Positions 50,319-58,613 of a stretch of DNA of 64,000 nt are shown one piece after another. Numbering within the stretch: the first letter of the stretch is position 1; each line of letters starts with the position of its first letter. The notes beneath the pieces were generated by a model that saw only the letters and a program-made list of their open reading frames with translations, was not told the DNA's origin and did no database searches. Location: contig CAXXVA010000001.1 in NCBI GenBank assembly GCA_963675365.2, forward strand, positions 992,001 to 1,056,000. The letters run 5' to 3'. The DNA is from CAXXOK01 sp963675365. GTDB taxonomy: Bacteria > Bacillota > Clostridia > Christensenellales > Aristaeellaceae. The position numbers were made by a program, and so were the translations under genes.

Positions 50319-51962
50319 TCATACTTCTTTCTCTTGCGCGGCCGCGTCCGCGTCTTTGATAACCTCCGCCGGGAAGCCCATCTGCTCGAGGAGGCGGATG
50401 GCGTTGCGGGTATCGGAAACGCCGTCCATTAAGTGATAGGGGAACACCATGCCCTGCGGGGTGATCTCCTCGCGGAAATGCACCTGCCGGTAGCCGGACA
50501 GCAGTTTGGTGAGTTCGATATCGTGCGTCGCGGCGATGCACAGCGCGTTTTGCCTGGCAATATGGGTTAGCAGCGCCTTGGAGGCCGCGATGCGCTCCAC
50601 AGTGTTGGTGCCGCGCAGAATTTCGTCGATAAAGCACAGGGTCAGCACGTCGCCGCGCAGGGCGGAGAGGATGCGCTTGAGGCTTTTAATTTCCACAATA
50701 AAATAGCTTTCGCCGCCCTGCACGTTATCGCGGATCGCCATGGAGGTGATCACCTGCGCGCGCGGCATGTGCAGGCTCTCCGCCCAGCAGGTGCTTACGC
50801 TCTGGGCGAGGATCAGATTGATCGCGACGGCCTTGACGAACGTGGACTTGCCCGAAGCGTTGCTGCCGGTAACCAGCATGTTATTGCTCCAGTCCGCGTC
50901 GTTTCGCACGGGATGTTTCAAAAGCGGGTGCGCGGCGCCCTTGATGTCCACACGTTTCTCCGCCCAGAATGCGGGCACGGTATACTGCGGAAGCGTTTGC
51001 CGCAGGGATGCCAGGGCGACGCACGCGTCCAGTTCGCCCACGAGCCGGTACACGCGCAGGATATCCGCCGCATGCTTTTTGATGAACACCGACAGCCTGC
51101 ACAGCGCGATCATATCCGGCTGAAAGGCGATGCGCAGGTAATCGGTAATGAAATCGTAATCCGCCACGCGCTGCATGTTGAAAATACCGTTCCAGCGGCC
51201 AAACGCCTTGAGTTTCTCGCTTAAGGCCGTCAGCTCCTGGAATCCGTCCTCGGCGCCCCGCACCCTGGCACGGCCCATGCGCCGCCCGATGCGCAGCGCC
51301 GCCGCGATGTGGCGCACCGCCGAAAGCTCGCGCATCCAGACCTTTTTGGTGCGGTAATATACCGCCGCGTTGAGCGCAAAGGAGGCCATAATCCCCAGGA
51401 ACAGATAGGGATTGACAAACCCCAGCGTGAAAAACACGAGCGGTATGATCGCCAGCAGATAGTACACCCAGCCGTGCTTCGGCTTGGAGGCAAGCGGGTC
51501 CTTCAGGTATAAAAACGCGCCGTGATCATGCTCGCGGCCGAGCTTGCGCAGCTGCCGCTGCAGCGCGATACGGCTTTCCTCGTCGTCCCGCAAGGCGTTC
51601 ATCCAGCGGTCGCGGCGGGTAAGATCGTCCTCGTCCGCGTCGATGGCATGCAGCATCCGGTACAGCGCTTCTTCCCCCACGCCGGACTGCGTGCGGTTGA
51701 GATAGCGGAAAATCGCGTCCATGTCGAGGTCCGCCCAGGTGACGTCGTCCACCCAGGCAAAGGCGGTCTCGGCCTTGGGCATGTCCTGATAACACTCCCG
51801 CAGGGCGATCATCGCGTCCTCGTCCATCGCGTACGCCCGCCCGCCGGAACCCCACTCGTCCTTGAGCTGCCGCCGGACGATTGTCATCTTCCGCCAGATC
51901 GACAGCGCTGCCGATATAATGATGATCAGCGCCAGAAACCCCAGAAAACTCTCCGCAGGCAT
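50319..51962 (-). CDS. MutS-like membrane-associated ATPase
   Basis: The product has 547 residues. One N-terminal membrane helix (about 5-25) and another pair near 165-205 are followed by a MutS core and ATPase: Walker A T-G-S-N-A-S-G-K-S-T, Walker B C-F-I-D-E-I-L-R-G-T-N-T and A-A-T-H-D. Mismatch-recognition domains I-II are missing, so it is not canonical MutS. ATG 51962 follows GAGGTG by 6 bases. The role of these membrane MutS paralogues is unknown. Confidence 0.85.
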   Translation of the reverse strand: MPAESFLGFLALIIIISAALSIWRKMTIVRRQLKDEWGSGGRAYAMDEDAMIALRECYQDMPKAETAFAWVDDVTWADLDMDAIFRYLNRTQSGVGEEALYRMLHAIDADEDDLTRRDRWMNALRDDEESRIALQRQLRKLGREHDHGAFLYLKDPLASKPKHGWVYYLLAIIPLVFFTLGFVNPYLFLGIMASFALNAAVYYRTKKVWMRELSAVRHIAAALRIGRRMGRARVRGAEDGFQELTALSEKLKAFGRWNGIFNMQRVADYDFITDYLRIAFQPDMIALCRLSVFIKKHAADILRVYRLVGELDACVALASLRQTLPQYTVPAFWAEKRVDIKGAAHPLLKHPVRNDADWSNNMLVTGSNASGKSTFVKAVAINLILAQSVSTCWAESLHMPRAQVITSMAIRDNVQGGESYFIVEIKSLKRILSALRGDVLTLCFIDEILRGTNTVERIAASKALLTHIARQNALCIAATHDIELTKLLSGYRQVHFREEITPQGMVFPYHLMDGVSDTRNAIRLLEQMGFPAEVIKDADAAAQEKEV

Positions 51963-52145
51963 GTACTTCACCTCATTTTTGCAGGAAAACGCCGACCCAA
52001 TCCCTAAACGCTGCCGGCCGCATTTACGTCAAATCGTCATCGTACAAGGCTTTGATTCATCGTTTCCATGCGCAGTATAACAAAGCGGCGGTCCATTCAC
52101 AAGTGAGCGCTGCCCAAATGTCGGGGAATGGGCCTGAATCCGGAC

Positions 52146-52171
52146 AAAAGCCCGCGCGATGCGCGGGCTTA
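52146..52171 (-). terminator. Terminator downstream of mnmG
   Basis: On the minus strand AGCCCGCGC, ATC, GCGCGGGCTTTTG. Confidence 0.7.
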
Positions 52172-52230
52172 GTGTTTTTCTTTGCTTGCATTAAAGAAAA
52201 GTAAAAAGCAAACCTATATCGTCCAGTTTC

Positions 52231-52358
52231 CAGTCTGTTCAAAAAGCCTGAGATGGTCGGAAGCAAGGGCGGCAGGAGGCTGAGCTTACTCGTGGCGTAA
52301 GTGATGCCGACTGCCGTTTCGCAGTTGACACCGCAGATCAGGTTTTTTGGGCGGACTG
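52231..52358 (+). repeat. Hairpin repeat family B, copy B2
   Basis: The ends CAGTCTGTTCAAAAAGCCTGA and TCAGGTTTTTTGGGCGGACTG pair. The core GAGCTTACTC, 5 bases, GTAAGTGAT is shared with B1. The right arm (52338-52358) encodes the last six codons and the stop of mnmG on the minus strand. Confidence 0.75.
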
Positions 52359-54215
52359 GGCCTTTTTCAGCCAGATCATCAGCACCGCCACATCACTCGG
52401 ATTCACGCCCGGAATGCGCCCGGCCTGGCCGAGGGTGCGGGGCATGCGGCAGGCGAGCTTCTGGCGCGCCTCGATGCGGATGCCGGTGATGGCGGCATAG
52501 TCGGTATTCTCCGGGATGAGCATGGATTCCATATCGCGGGCGCGGGCGATCTGCTGGGCTTCCTTTTGCAGGTACCCGGCGTATTTGATCGCCGCCTCCG
52601 CCTGTTCCAGCACGTCCTCCGGCTGGTTTGCGGTCAGCTCCGGCAGGAGCTTGGACAGGGAATCAAGGTTGATCTTCGGGCGGCGCAAGAGCTCCGCCGC
52701 GGTATAGGTCTGGTCGGTTTCCGGCTCGCCCTGTTCCTTAAGCCACGCCTGCCGCTTTTTGGTCGGCTTGACGCGGGTACTTTCGAGGGTTTGAAACAGC
52801 GCGTCGGACGCGGTTTTTTTCTCGTTCATGCGGCGGAAGCGCGCCTCGGTCGCCAGCCCGCGCTCATAGCTTAATTCGGTCAGCCGCAGATCGGCGTTAT
52901 CCTGCCGCAGCAGCAGGCGGTATTCGCAGCGCCCGGTCATCATGCGGTAGGGCTCGTCCGCGCCCTTTAAAATCAGGTCGTCCACCATTACGCCGATGTA
53001 GGAATTGTCGCGGCGTAAGAGCAGCGGTTCCTTGTCCAAAAGCGCGCATGCGGCGTTGATGCCCGCGAGGATGCCCTGCGCGGCGGCCTCCTCGTAGCCT
53101 GACGTGCCGTTGATCTGCCCGGCGCAGTACAATCCCTTCACCCGGCGGCTTTCCAGCGTTTGGGAAAGCTCCGTGGGATCGATGCAGTCGTACTCGATGG
53201 CGTAGGCCAGCCGCGTTAAAATCACGCGGTTCAGCCCTTTGATCGAGCGGTACATAGCCCACTGCACGTGCGCGGGCAGGGACGAGCTCATCCCCTGCAC
53301 ATACCATTCGGGGTGGTTGAGCCCCTCCGGCTCCATGAAGATCTGGTGGCGGTCCTTGTCGGCAAAGCGGCGGATTTTATCCTCGATCGAGGGGCAGTAG
53401 CGCGTGCCGGTGCCCTTGATCTCCCCGCGCACCATGGGCGACAGGTGCAGGTTGTCGCGGATGATGCGGTGGGTCTCCTCGTTGGTGTAGGTCAGGTAGC
53501 AGCGGATACGGTTTTCCAGCGTTTTCGCGTCCGTCAGGAACGAAAACGGCGTGATCGGGTCGTCGCCCTCCTGCGGCTCCATCTGGTCGAAGTCCACCGT
53601 GCGCACGTCCACCCGGGCGGGCGTGCCGGTTTTAAACTGCCTTAATTGAAAGCCGAGATTTGTTAAAGCGTCCGAGATGCCCTCGGCGCGGCGCAGGCCC
53701 ATCGGCCCCGTGTTTTTGGACAGCGGCCCGATGATGATGCGGCTTTTCATGTATACGCCCGTGCACAGGATGCACGCGCGGCAGGGGATGCGGTCGCCCG
53801 TATCCAGCACCACGCCGGACACGCGGCCGTTATCCGTTTCGATATCCATCACTTCGCCCTGGCGGACAGTGAGGTTGTCCTGCCCGAACAAGACGTTCAG
53901 CATATATTCGTGGTAGCGGCGCTTGTCGGCCTGGGCGCGCAGGCTGTGCACCGCCACGCCCTTGCCCCGGTTGAGCATGCGGCTTTGGATAAACGTGCGG
54001 TCGATCGCCACGCCCATCTGCCCGCCCAGCGCGTCTACCTCGCGCACTAAGTGCCCCTTGCCCGTGCCGCCGATGGCCGGGTTGCAGGGCATGAGCGCCA
54101 CGGCGTTCATGTCAAGCGTCATCAAAAGCGTTTGCAGCCCCATGCGCGCGCACGCCAGCGCGGCTTCCACACCTGCGTGCCCCGCGCCGACCACCACCGC
54201 GTCGTACCCCTGCAT
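52338..54215 (-). CDS. mnmG: tRNA uridine-5-carboxymethylaminomethyl(34) synthesis enzyme MnmG (GidA)
   Basis: The product has 625 residues. The FAD site V-V-G-A-G-H-A-G-V-E-A-A is at the N-terminus. The family motifs M-P-C-N-P-A-I-G-G-T-G-K-G and G-Q-I-N-G-T-S-G-Y-E-E-A-A are present. With MnmE it modifies U34 of tRNAs. ATG 54215 follows AGGGAGG by 8 bases; the in-frame ATG 54254 lacks an SD. The last codons are supplied by hairpin repeat B2, so the C-terminal tail differs from ancestral sequence. Confidence 0.96.
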   Translation of the reverse strand: MQGYDAVVVGAGHAGVEAALACARMGLQTLLMTLDMNAVALMPCNPAIGGTGKGHLVREVDALGGQMGVAIDRTFIQSRMLNRGKGVAVHSLRAQADKRRYHEYMLNVLFGQDNLTVRQGEVMDIETDNGRVSGVVLDTGDRIPCRACILCTGVYMKSRIIIGPLSKNTGPMGLRRAEGISDALTNLGFQLRQFKTGTPARVDVRTVDFDQMEPQEGDDPITPFSFLTDAKTLENRIRCYLTYTNEETHRIIRDNLHLSPMVRGEIKGTGTRYCPSIEDKIRRFADKDRHQIFMEPEGLNHPEWYVQGMSSSLPAHVQWAMYRSIKGLNRVILTRLAYAIEYDCIDPTELSQTLESRRVKGLYCAGQINGTSGYEEAAAQGILAGINAACALLDKEPLLLRRDNSYIGVMVDDLILKGADEPYRMMTGRCEYRLLLRQDNADLRLTELSYERGLATEARFRRMNEKKTASDALFQTLESTRVKPTKKRQAWLKEQGEPETDQTYTAAELLRRPKINLDSLSKLLPELTANQPEDVLEQAEAAIKYAGYLQKEAQQIARARDMESMLIPENTDYAAITGIRIEARQKLACRMPRTLGQAGRIPGVNPSDVAVLMIWLKKAQSAQKT

Positions 54216-54459
54216 GCCTTCGCCTCCCTTGAACGTGTCGTTATTGTACTGCAAGTCGGGAAGAGGCGCAAGCGAAGGGGCTGTGTTCTAATTTGGAATG
54301 AATGATATAGTTCTTTAATAGAATGCAGAAAAATGATATAATTCTCCTAGACAATATTCTTATACATTATGAAGTAGATAGCTTGGGCGGATAACTGAAC
54401 AATTAGCAATCTCTGCCAAACAAATTTTCTGTGAAAACCAAAATTGGGGGATTTACATA

Positions 54460-55488
54460 ATGAGAGTTAGCATTTCTTTTGATGAGAACGGCCAGATTTC
54501 GGTACAATCAAATGAAAATCATAAAAAAACAACTCGAAGCTGCAAGGGCAATAGCCTTTTGGAAAGCTTGCAGGATTATACGGTCATAGACTTAGAAACA
54601 ACTGGGCTTGATCCAATGTATGATAGTATCATTGAGTTCGGAGCAATCCAATACCGAAACGGCGCAGAAACAAACCGTTTTTCATCTTTGGTTAATCCTG
54701 AATATCCGATAGATGAATACATCACAGAACTCACTGGCATAACAAATGATATGCTGCAAAATGCACCTCTGATGCCAGAAGTTCTCCCAGGTTTTTTATC
54801 ATTTGTTGGAAACGATAAGCTGATTGGTCACAATATCAATTTCGATGTGAACTTCATATACGACACATGCGAGGAGCTTTCACATCCAGCTTTTTCAAAT
54901 GACTTTGTGGATACCATGCGTTTTGCGCGTCGCTTATTTCCTGAATGGAAACATCATAGGTTAATGGATGTCGCAGAAAACTTGAAAATTCCTGCATCAA
55001 CTATGCACCGCGCAATTGCAGACTGTGAGATCACAAATGCGAGCTATCGTACAATGTTGGATCATATGCAACAGCAGGGTATAGATATCACACAGTTGAC
55101 TGCCCGATACAGCTTATCTGCGCGGGATTTAAAGCGTACTACGGATGATTATATCGATAAGGATAATCTGTTATATGGAAAGACCTGTGTGTTTACTGGT
55201 ACATTGGAACGAATGCCGCGTAAAGCAGCAATGCAAATCGTAATAAACATTGGCGGTCTGTGTGGTGATGGCGTCACCAAGAATACAAATTTTCTGATCC
55301 TCGGCAATACAGATTATTCTAAAACAGTTGGCGGGGGAAAGAGTAATAAGCACAAGAAAGCAGAAGCCCTAAAGCTGGCTGGACATGATATCGAAATTCT
55401 ATCCGAAGATGTTTTCTATGATCTGCTACCAAGTACCTCGCTTAACGATAAGAAAAAAGAAAAAATGTCTGATGGAGGAGTTGTTTGA
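54460..55488 (+). CDS. DEDDh exonuclease fused to BRCT domain, AT-rich
   Basis: The product has 342 residues. Residues 35-205 form a DnaQ-type 3'-5' exonuclease with V-I-D-L-E-T-T-G-L-D, H-N-I-N-F-D-V and H-R-A-I-A-D-C-E, all catalytic acids present. Residues about 240-330 form a BRCT domain (F-T-G-T-L-E-R-M-P-R, G-G, V-T-K-N-T-N-F-L-I-L-G). The fusion is known from mobile clostridial and streptococcal genomes, where it may edit or process DNA ends. The gene is AT-rich. It precedes a HEPN-like gene in the same direction, 128 bases apart. Confidence 0.85.
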   Translation: MRVSISFDENGQISVQSNENHKKTTRSCKGNSLLESLQDYTVIDLETTGLDPMYDSIIEFGAIQYRNGAETNRFSSLVNPEYPIDEYITELTGITNDMLQNAPLMPEVLPGFLSFVGNDKLIGHNINFDVNFIYDTCEELSHPAFSNDFVDTMRFARRLFPEWKHHRLMDVAENLKIPASTMHRAIADCEITNASYRTMLDHMQQQGIDITQLTARYSLSARDLKRTTDDYIDKDNLLYGKTCVFTGTLERMPRKAAMQIVINIGGLCGDGVTKNTNFLILGNTDYSKTVGGGKSNKHKKAEALKLAGHDIEILSEDVFYDLLPSTSLNDKKKEKMSDGGVV

Positions 55489-55616
55489 ATATATTCAGTT
55501 GATAGAATTCCAAATAAGTTTAATACGACATTTGAAAAACAAATTGTAACTCAATTGATGTAGAACTACCTGAAACGATCTCAATAACTGTATAACTGTC
55601 TTGAGGAGGATTAAGT

Positions 55617-56171
55617 ATGGAATTTAATGAGGACGTTTATTCGAATTCCTATCGAATATGGAAAGATTGTATATACCACTATTGCGCATACATTGAACTA
55701 AGCAAGAACTTTGATCACCTTAAAGGCGATAAGGAATTCTGGGTTTATACTTGTGATGCTCATTTTCAAATGATAGTAGTACGCTGGTGTATGATTTTTG
55801 GATCATATTCAAATGAAACACATTGGAAAAAACTAAAACTTGATGAAAAAGAGTTCAGCGAATATCTGCTTAAGGAATTACAAATATCGCTAGCGGAATG
55901 GTACATATATTGGGTGAAAATGAAAAACTTCCGTGATGAATACATTGCTCACAGATCACTAAACTCTACCCCAACCCCTCCATTCTTCGATAATGCTATT
56001 AAAGCTCTCTTATGCTTGGATAGTTGGGTGCGGGAGAAATTGCAGCATAACGTGTTTAATGAAGATACTGTTTATATCAATGGTATTCAGCCTTTATCAG
56101 GCATCATGAAGTCAATTAAAGTAGACATTAAGCGTTCTGTATCACTTATAACGAATTATCCCTCGAAATAA
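55617..56171 (+). CDS. HEPN-like (AbiU2-like) hypothetical protein, AT-rich
   Basis: The product has 184 residues and is helical and soluble. F-R-D-E-Y-I-A-H contains R106-x5-H112, the HEPN signature, in the pattern seen in AbiU2-like abortive-infection proteins. An aromatic-rich first half (W-V-Y, V-R-W-C-M-I-F-G) is also typical. GAGGAGG precedes ATG 55617. It follows the exonuclease-BRCT gene in an AT-rich insert that ends at hairpin repeat A2. RNase activity and defence role are inferred. Confidence 0.62.
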   Translation: MEFNEDVYSNSYRIWKDCIYHYCAYIELSKNFDHLKGDKEFWVYTCDAHFQMIVVRWCMIFGSYSNETHWKKLKLDEKEFSEYLLKELQISLAEWYIYWVKMKNFRDEYIAHRSLNSTPTPPFFDNAIKALLCLDSWVREKLQHNVFNEDTVYINGIQPLSGIMKSIKVDIKRSVSLITNYPSK

Positions 56172-56184
56172 GCCTCTCAGTCTT

Positions 56185-56352
56185 ATCAGGGTAACGCAAA
56201 TGAAGACCATGCACGATGGCGAATTGAATTTTCGTCAGGTTGGGTTTGCGTAGCCCGATGTAGTAGCAGCGCTACGTCGAGGGCTATGCAAGCTCAAGAT
56301 GGCGGAAAGGCAATAGCCAGCGCGTATGGGATTCATGCGGCGTTACCCTGAT
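56185..56352 (+). repeat. Hairpin repeat family A, copy A2 (168 bp)
   Basis: The ends ATCAGGGTAACGC and GCGTTACCCTGAT are perfectly complementary. Inside are TTTTCGTCAGGTTGGGTTT, the tip GTAGCAGCGCTAC and AGATGGCGGAAA. It separates the AT-rich insert from the AmmeMemoRadiSam genes. Confidence 0.82.
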
Positions 56353-56355
56353 TAG

Positions 56356-56364
56356 TGTTATAAT
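56356..56364 (+). promoter_or_regulatory. Extended -10 promoter element for the AmmeMemoRadiSam genes
   Basis: TGTTATAAT (TATAAT 56359-56364) begins 4 bases after repeat A2; the -35 region would fall inside the repeat arm. ATG 56384 follows 20 bases later. Confidence 0.5.
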
Positions 56365-56383
56365 GATGGAAGAGGTGACCATT

Positions 56384-57775
56384 ATGAGCATACTAGGCGC
56401 GATCATGTCGCCGCACCCGCCGCTGATTATTCCGCAGGTGGGGCGCGGGCAGGAGGACGGGATTGCCGCGACCACGGCGGCGATGAAGCGGGCCGCGCGG
56501 TTTGCGGCGGCGCTGGAGCCGGAAACGCTGGTGGTGGTCTCGCCGCACGCGACGGCGTACGCCGACTACAACCACGTCTCGCCGGGCCGGGAAGCGAAGG
56601 GCGATTTCGGGCAATTCGGCGCGCCGTTTGTGAAAATTGAAGCCACGTACGATGAAACGTTTGCGCAGAGCCTCTCCGCGCTGTGCGAAAAGGAAGGCCT
56701 TCCCGCCGGCACGCTCGGCGAGCGCGAGCCAAAGCTCGATCACGGCACGATGATCCCGCTGTATTTCCTCTTTCACGAGTTCAAGGGCCGCCTGCCGCGC
56801 GTGGTGCGGGTGGGCGTATCCGGCCTGCCGCCGGAAGACCATTATCAACTCGGCATGCTGATCCAAAAAACCGCCGAAACTCTGCACCGCAAGGTCGTCG
56901 TCGTCGCCAGCGGCGATCTTTCCCATAAGCTTAAGGAGGACGGCCCCTACGGTCTTTCGCCCGACGGCGCGGTGTACGACCGAAAGATCATGGACGTTAT
57001 GGGCCGGGCGGCGTTTGCCGAGCTGTTCGATTTTTCCGAATCGCTTTGCTCCTCCGCCGCGGAGTGCGGCCACCGCTCGTTTCTGGTCATGGCGGGGTGC
57101 TTTGACGGCATGGCCGTACAGGCCGAACAGCTTTCCTACGAGGGCCCGTTCGGCGTGGGCTACGGGGTGTGTACGTTCAAGGCCGGGGAGGCCGATCCGG
57201 CGCGGCGTTTTCTGGACGCGCGCCAAAACGCAATCGAGCGCGAGGCGGCGGAAAAGCAGGCCGGGGAGGACGCGTACGTACGGCTGGCCAGGCAATCGTT
57301 CACGGCGTGGATCACGAAGAAACAGCATATCGCCGTACCGGACGGTTTGCCCGACGAGCTTCTAAACCGCCGCGCGGGCGTGTTCGTGACCCTGCACAAG
57401 GCCGGGCAGCTGCGCGGGTGCATCGGCACCATTTCGCCCACGCAGGATTCGATCGCCGGGGAGATCATCCAAAACGCGATTTCCGCCTGCGCGCAGGATT
57501 CACGCTTTTCGCCGGTCACGGAAAACGAGCTTTCGCAGATCGAGTGCTCGGTCGACGTGCTGGGCGAGCCGGAGGATATTGCGGACATGGACGCGCTGGA
57601 TCCGCAGCGCTACGGCGTGATCGTGTCCCACGGGCACAAGCGCGGGCTTTTGCTCCCCGCGCTGGACGGCGTGGACACCCCGGACCAACAGGTCGCCATC
57701 GCCCGCCGCAAGGCGGGCATCCGGCCGGACGAAGCCGTTTCCCTGCAGCGTTTCGAGGTGATACGCCATCACTAA
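56384..57775 (+). CDS. amrB: AmmeMemoRadiSam MEMO-AMMECR1 fusion protein
   Basis: The product has 463 residues. Residues about 1-265 are a MEMO/LigB-like (class III extradiol dioxygenase) domain with M-S-P-H-P-P-L, V-S-P-H-A and D-H-G-T-M-I-P-L. Residues about 280-463 are an AMMECR1 domain with G-V-F-V-T-L-H and L-R-G-C-I-G. Together with the radical SAM protein downstream this forms the AmmeMemoRadiSam system, whose chemistry is not established. ATG 56384 follows GAGGTG. The stop overlaps the apparent start of the next gene. Confidence 0.9.
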   Translation: MSILGAIMSPHPPLIIPQVGRGQEDGIAATTAAMKRAARFAAALEPETLVVVSPHATAYADYNHVSPGREAKGDFGQFGAPFVKIEATYDETFAQSLSALCEKEGLPAGTLGEREPKLDHGTMIPLYFLFHEFKGRLPRVVRVGVSGLPPEDHYQLGMLIQKTAETLHRKVVVVASGDLSHKLKEDGPYGLSPDGAVYDRKIMDVMGRAAFAELFDFSESLCSSAAECGHRSFLVMAGCFDGMAVQAEQLSYEGPFGVGYGVCTFKAGEADPARRFLDARQNAIEREAAEKQAGEDAYVRLARQSFTAWITKKQHIAVPDGLPDELLNRRAGVFVTLHKAGQLRGCIGTISPTQDSIAGEIIQNAISACAQDSRFSPVTENELSQIECSVDVLGEPEDIADMDALDPQRYGVIVSHGHKRGLLLPALDGVDTPDQQVAIARRKAGIRPDEAVSLQRFEVIRHH

Positions 57776-58598
57776 AATTGCTTGTTCCGTATGCCACCAC
57801 CGCTGCCAATTAGGCGAAGGCCAAACCGGCCTGTGCGGCGCGCGGATAAACGAAAACGGCCAAAGCGTGTCCGTGAATTACGGACAGCTGACCGCGCTAG
57901 CGCTCGACCCGATCGAGAAAAAACCGCTGTACCGTTTTCATCCGGGCACGCAGATATTATCCGCCGGAAGCTTCGGCTGTAACATCGCCTGCCCGTTCTG
58001 CCAGAACTTCCAAATTGCCGAGGGTCGGCGCGGGCAGATCGACACACGGGAGGTATCGCCCGAAGAGCTCGTAAAAATCGCCGTCTCCTTAAAGCCGCGC
58101 GGCAACATCGGCGCGGCGTTTACCTATAACGAGCCGATGGTCGGGTTTGAGTACGTGCGCGACGCGGCGAAGCTGATCAAAGCGCAGGGCATGTTCACCG
58201 CCGTGGTGACCAACGGCTGCGTGGAGCCCTGGGTGCTCAAAGAGGCGCTTCCCTATACCGACGCGTTCAACGTGGACCTGAAATGCTTCACCGCCAAGGG
58301 CTACAAGCGGCTGGGCGGCGACCTGGAACTGGTGAAAAACTTCATCAAAACCGCCGCCGCGGACGCGCATGTGGAGGTTACCACGCTGGTCGTGCCGGGC
58401 ATGAACGACACCGAAGACGAAATGCGGCAGATGACCGCATGGCTTGCATCCGTTTCCCCGGACATCCCCTACCATATCTCCCGTTTTTTTCCGCATAAGC
58501 ACATGCTTTCCACACCCCCGACCGACGAAACGCTCATGCGCCGCCTGGCCGAACTTGCCAAAGAACGCCTGCGTTATGTATACTTAGGGAATATTTAA
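57768..58598 (+). CDS. amrS: AmmeMemoRadiSam radical SAM enzyme, apparent AUC start
   Basis: The product has 276 residues. The N-terminal Cys knuckle A-C-S-V-C-H-H-R-C-Q-L-G-E-G-Q-T-G-L-C is typical of this family. The radical SAM motif is G-C-N-I-A-C-P-F-C, followed by F-T-Y-N-E-P and D-L-K. The knuckle is encoded upstream of every ATG, GTG or TTG in frame; the first GTG (57861) would delete it. GAGGTG lies 7 bases before codon ATC 57768, so ATC is the best start; ATT 57777 is a second choice. The 5' end overlaps the amrB stop. Confidence 0.85.
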   Translation: MTKIACSVCHHRCQLGEGQTGLCGARINENGQSVSVNYGQLTALALDPIEKKPLYRFHPGTQILSAGSFGCNIACPFCQNFQIAEGRRGQIDTREVSPEELVKIAVSLKPRGNIGAAFTYNEPMVGFEYVRDAAKLIKAQGMFTAVVTNGCVEPWVLKEALPYTDAFNVDLKCFTAKGYKRLGGDLELVKNFIKTAAADAHVEVTTLVVPGMNDTEDEMRQMTAWLASVSPDIPYHISRFFPHKHMLSTPPTDETLMRRLAELAKERLRYVYLGNI

Positions 58599-58613
58599 CA
58601 CAGGAGAGTGTGT

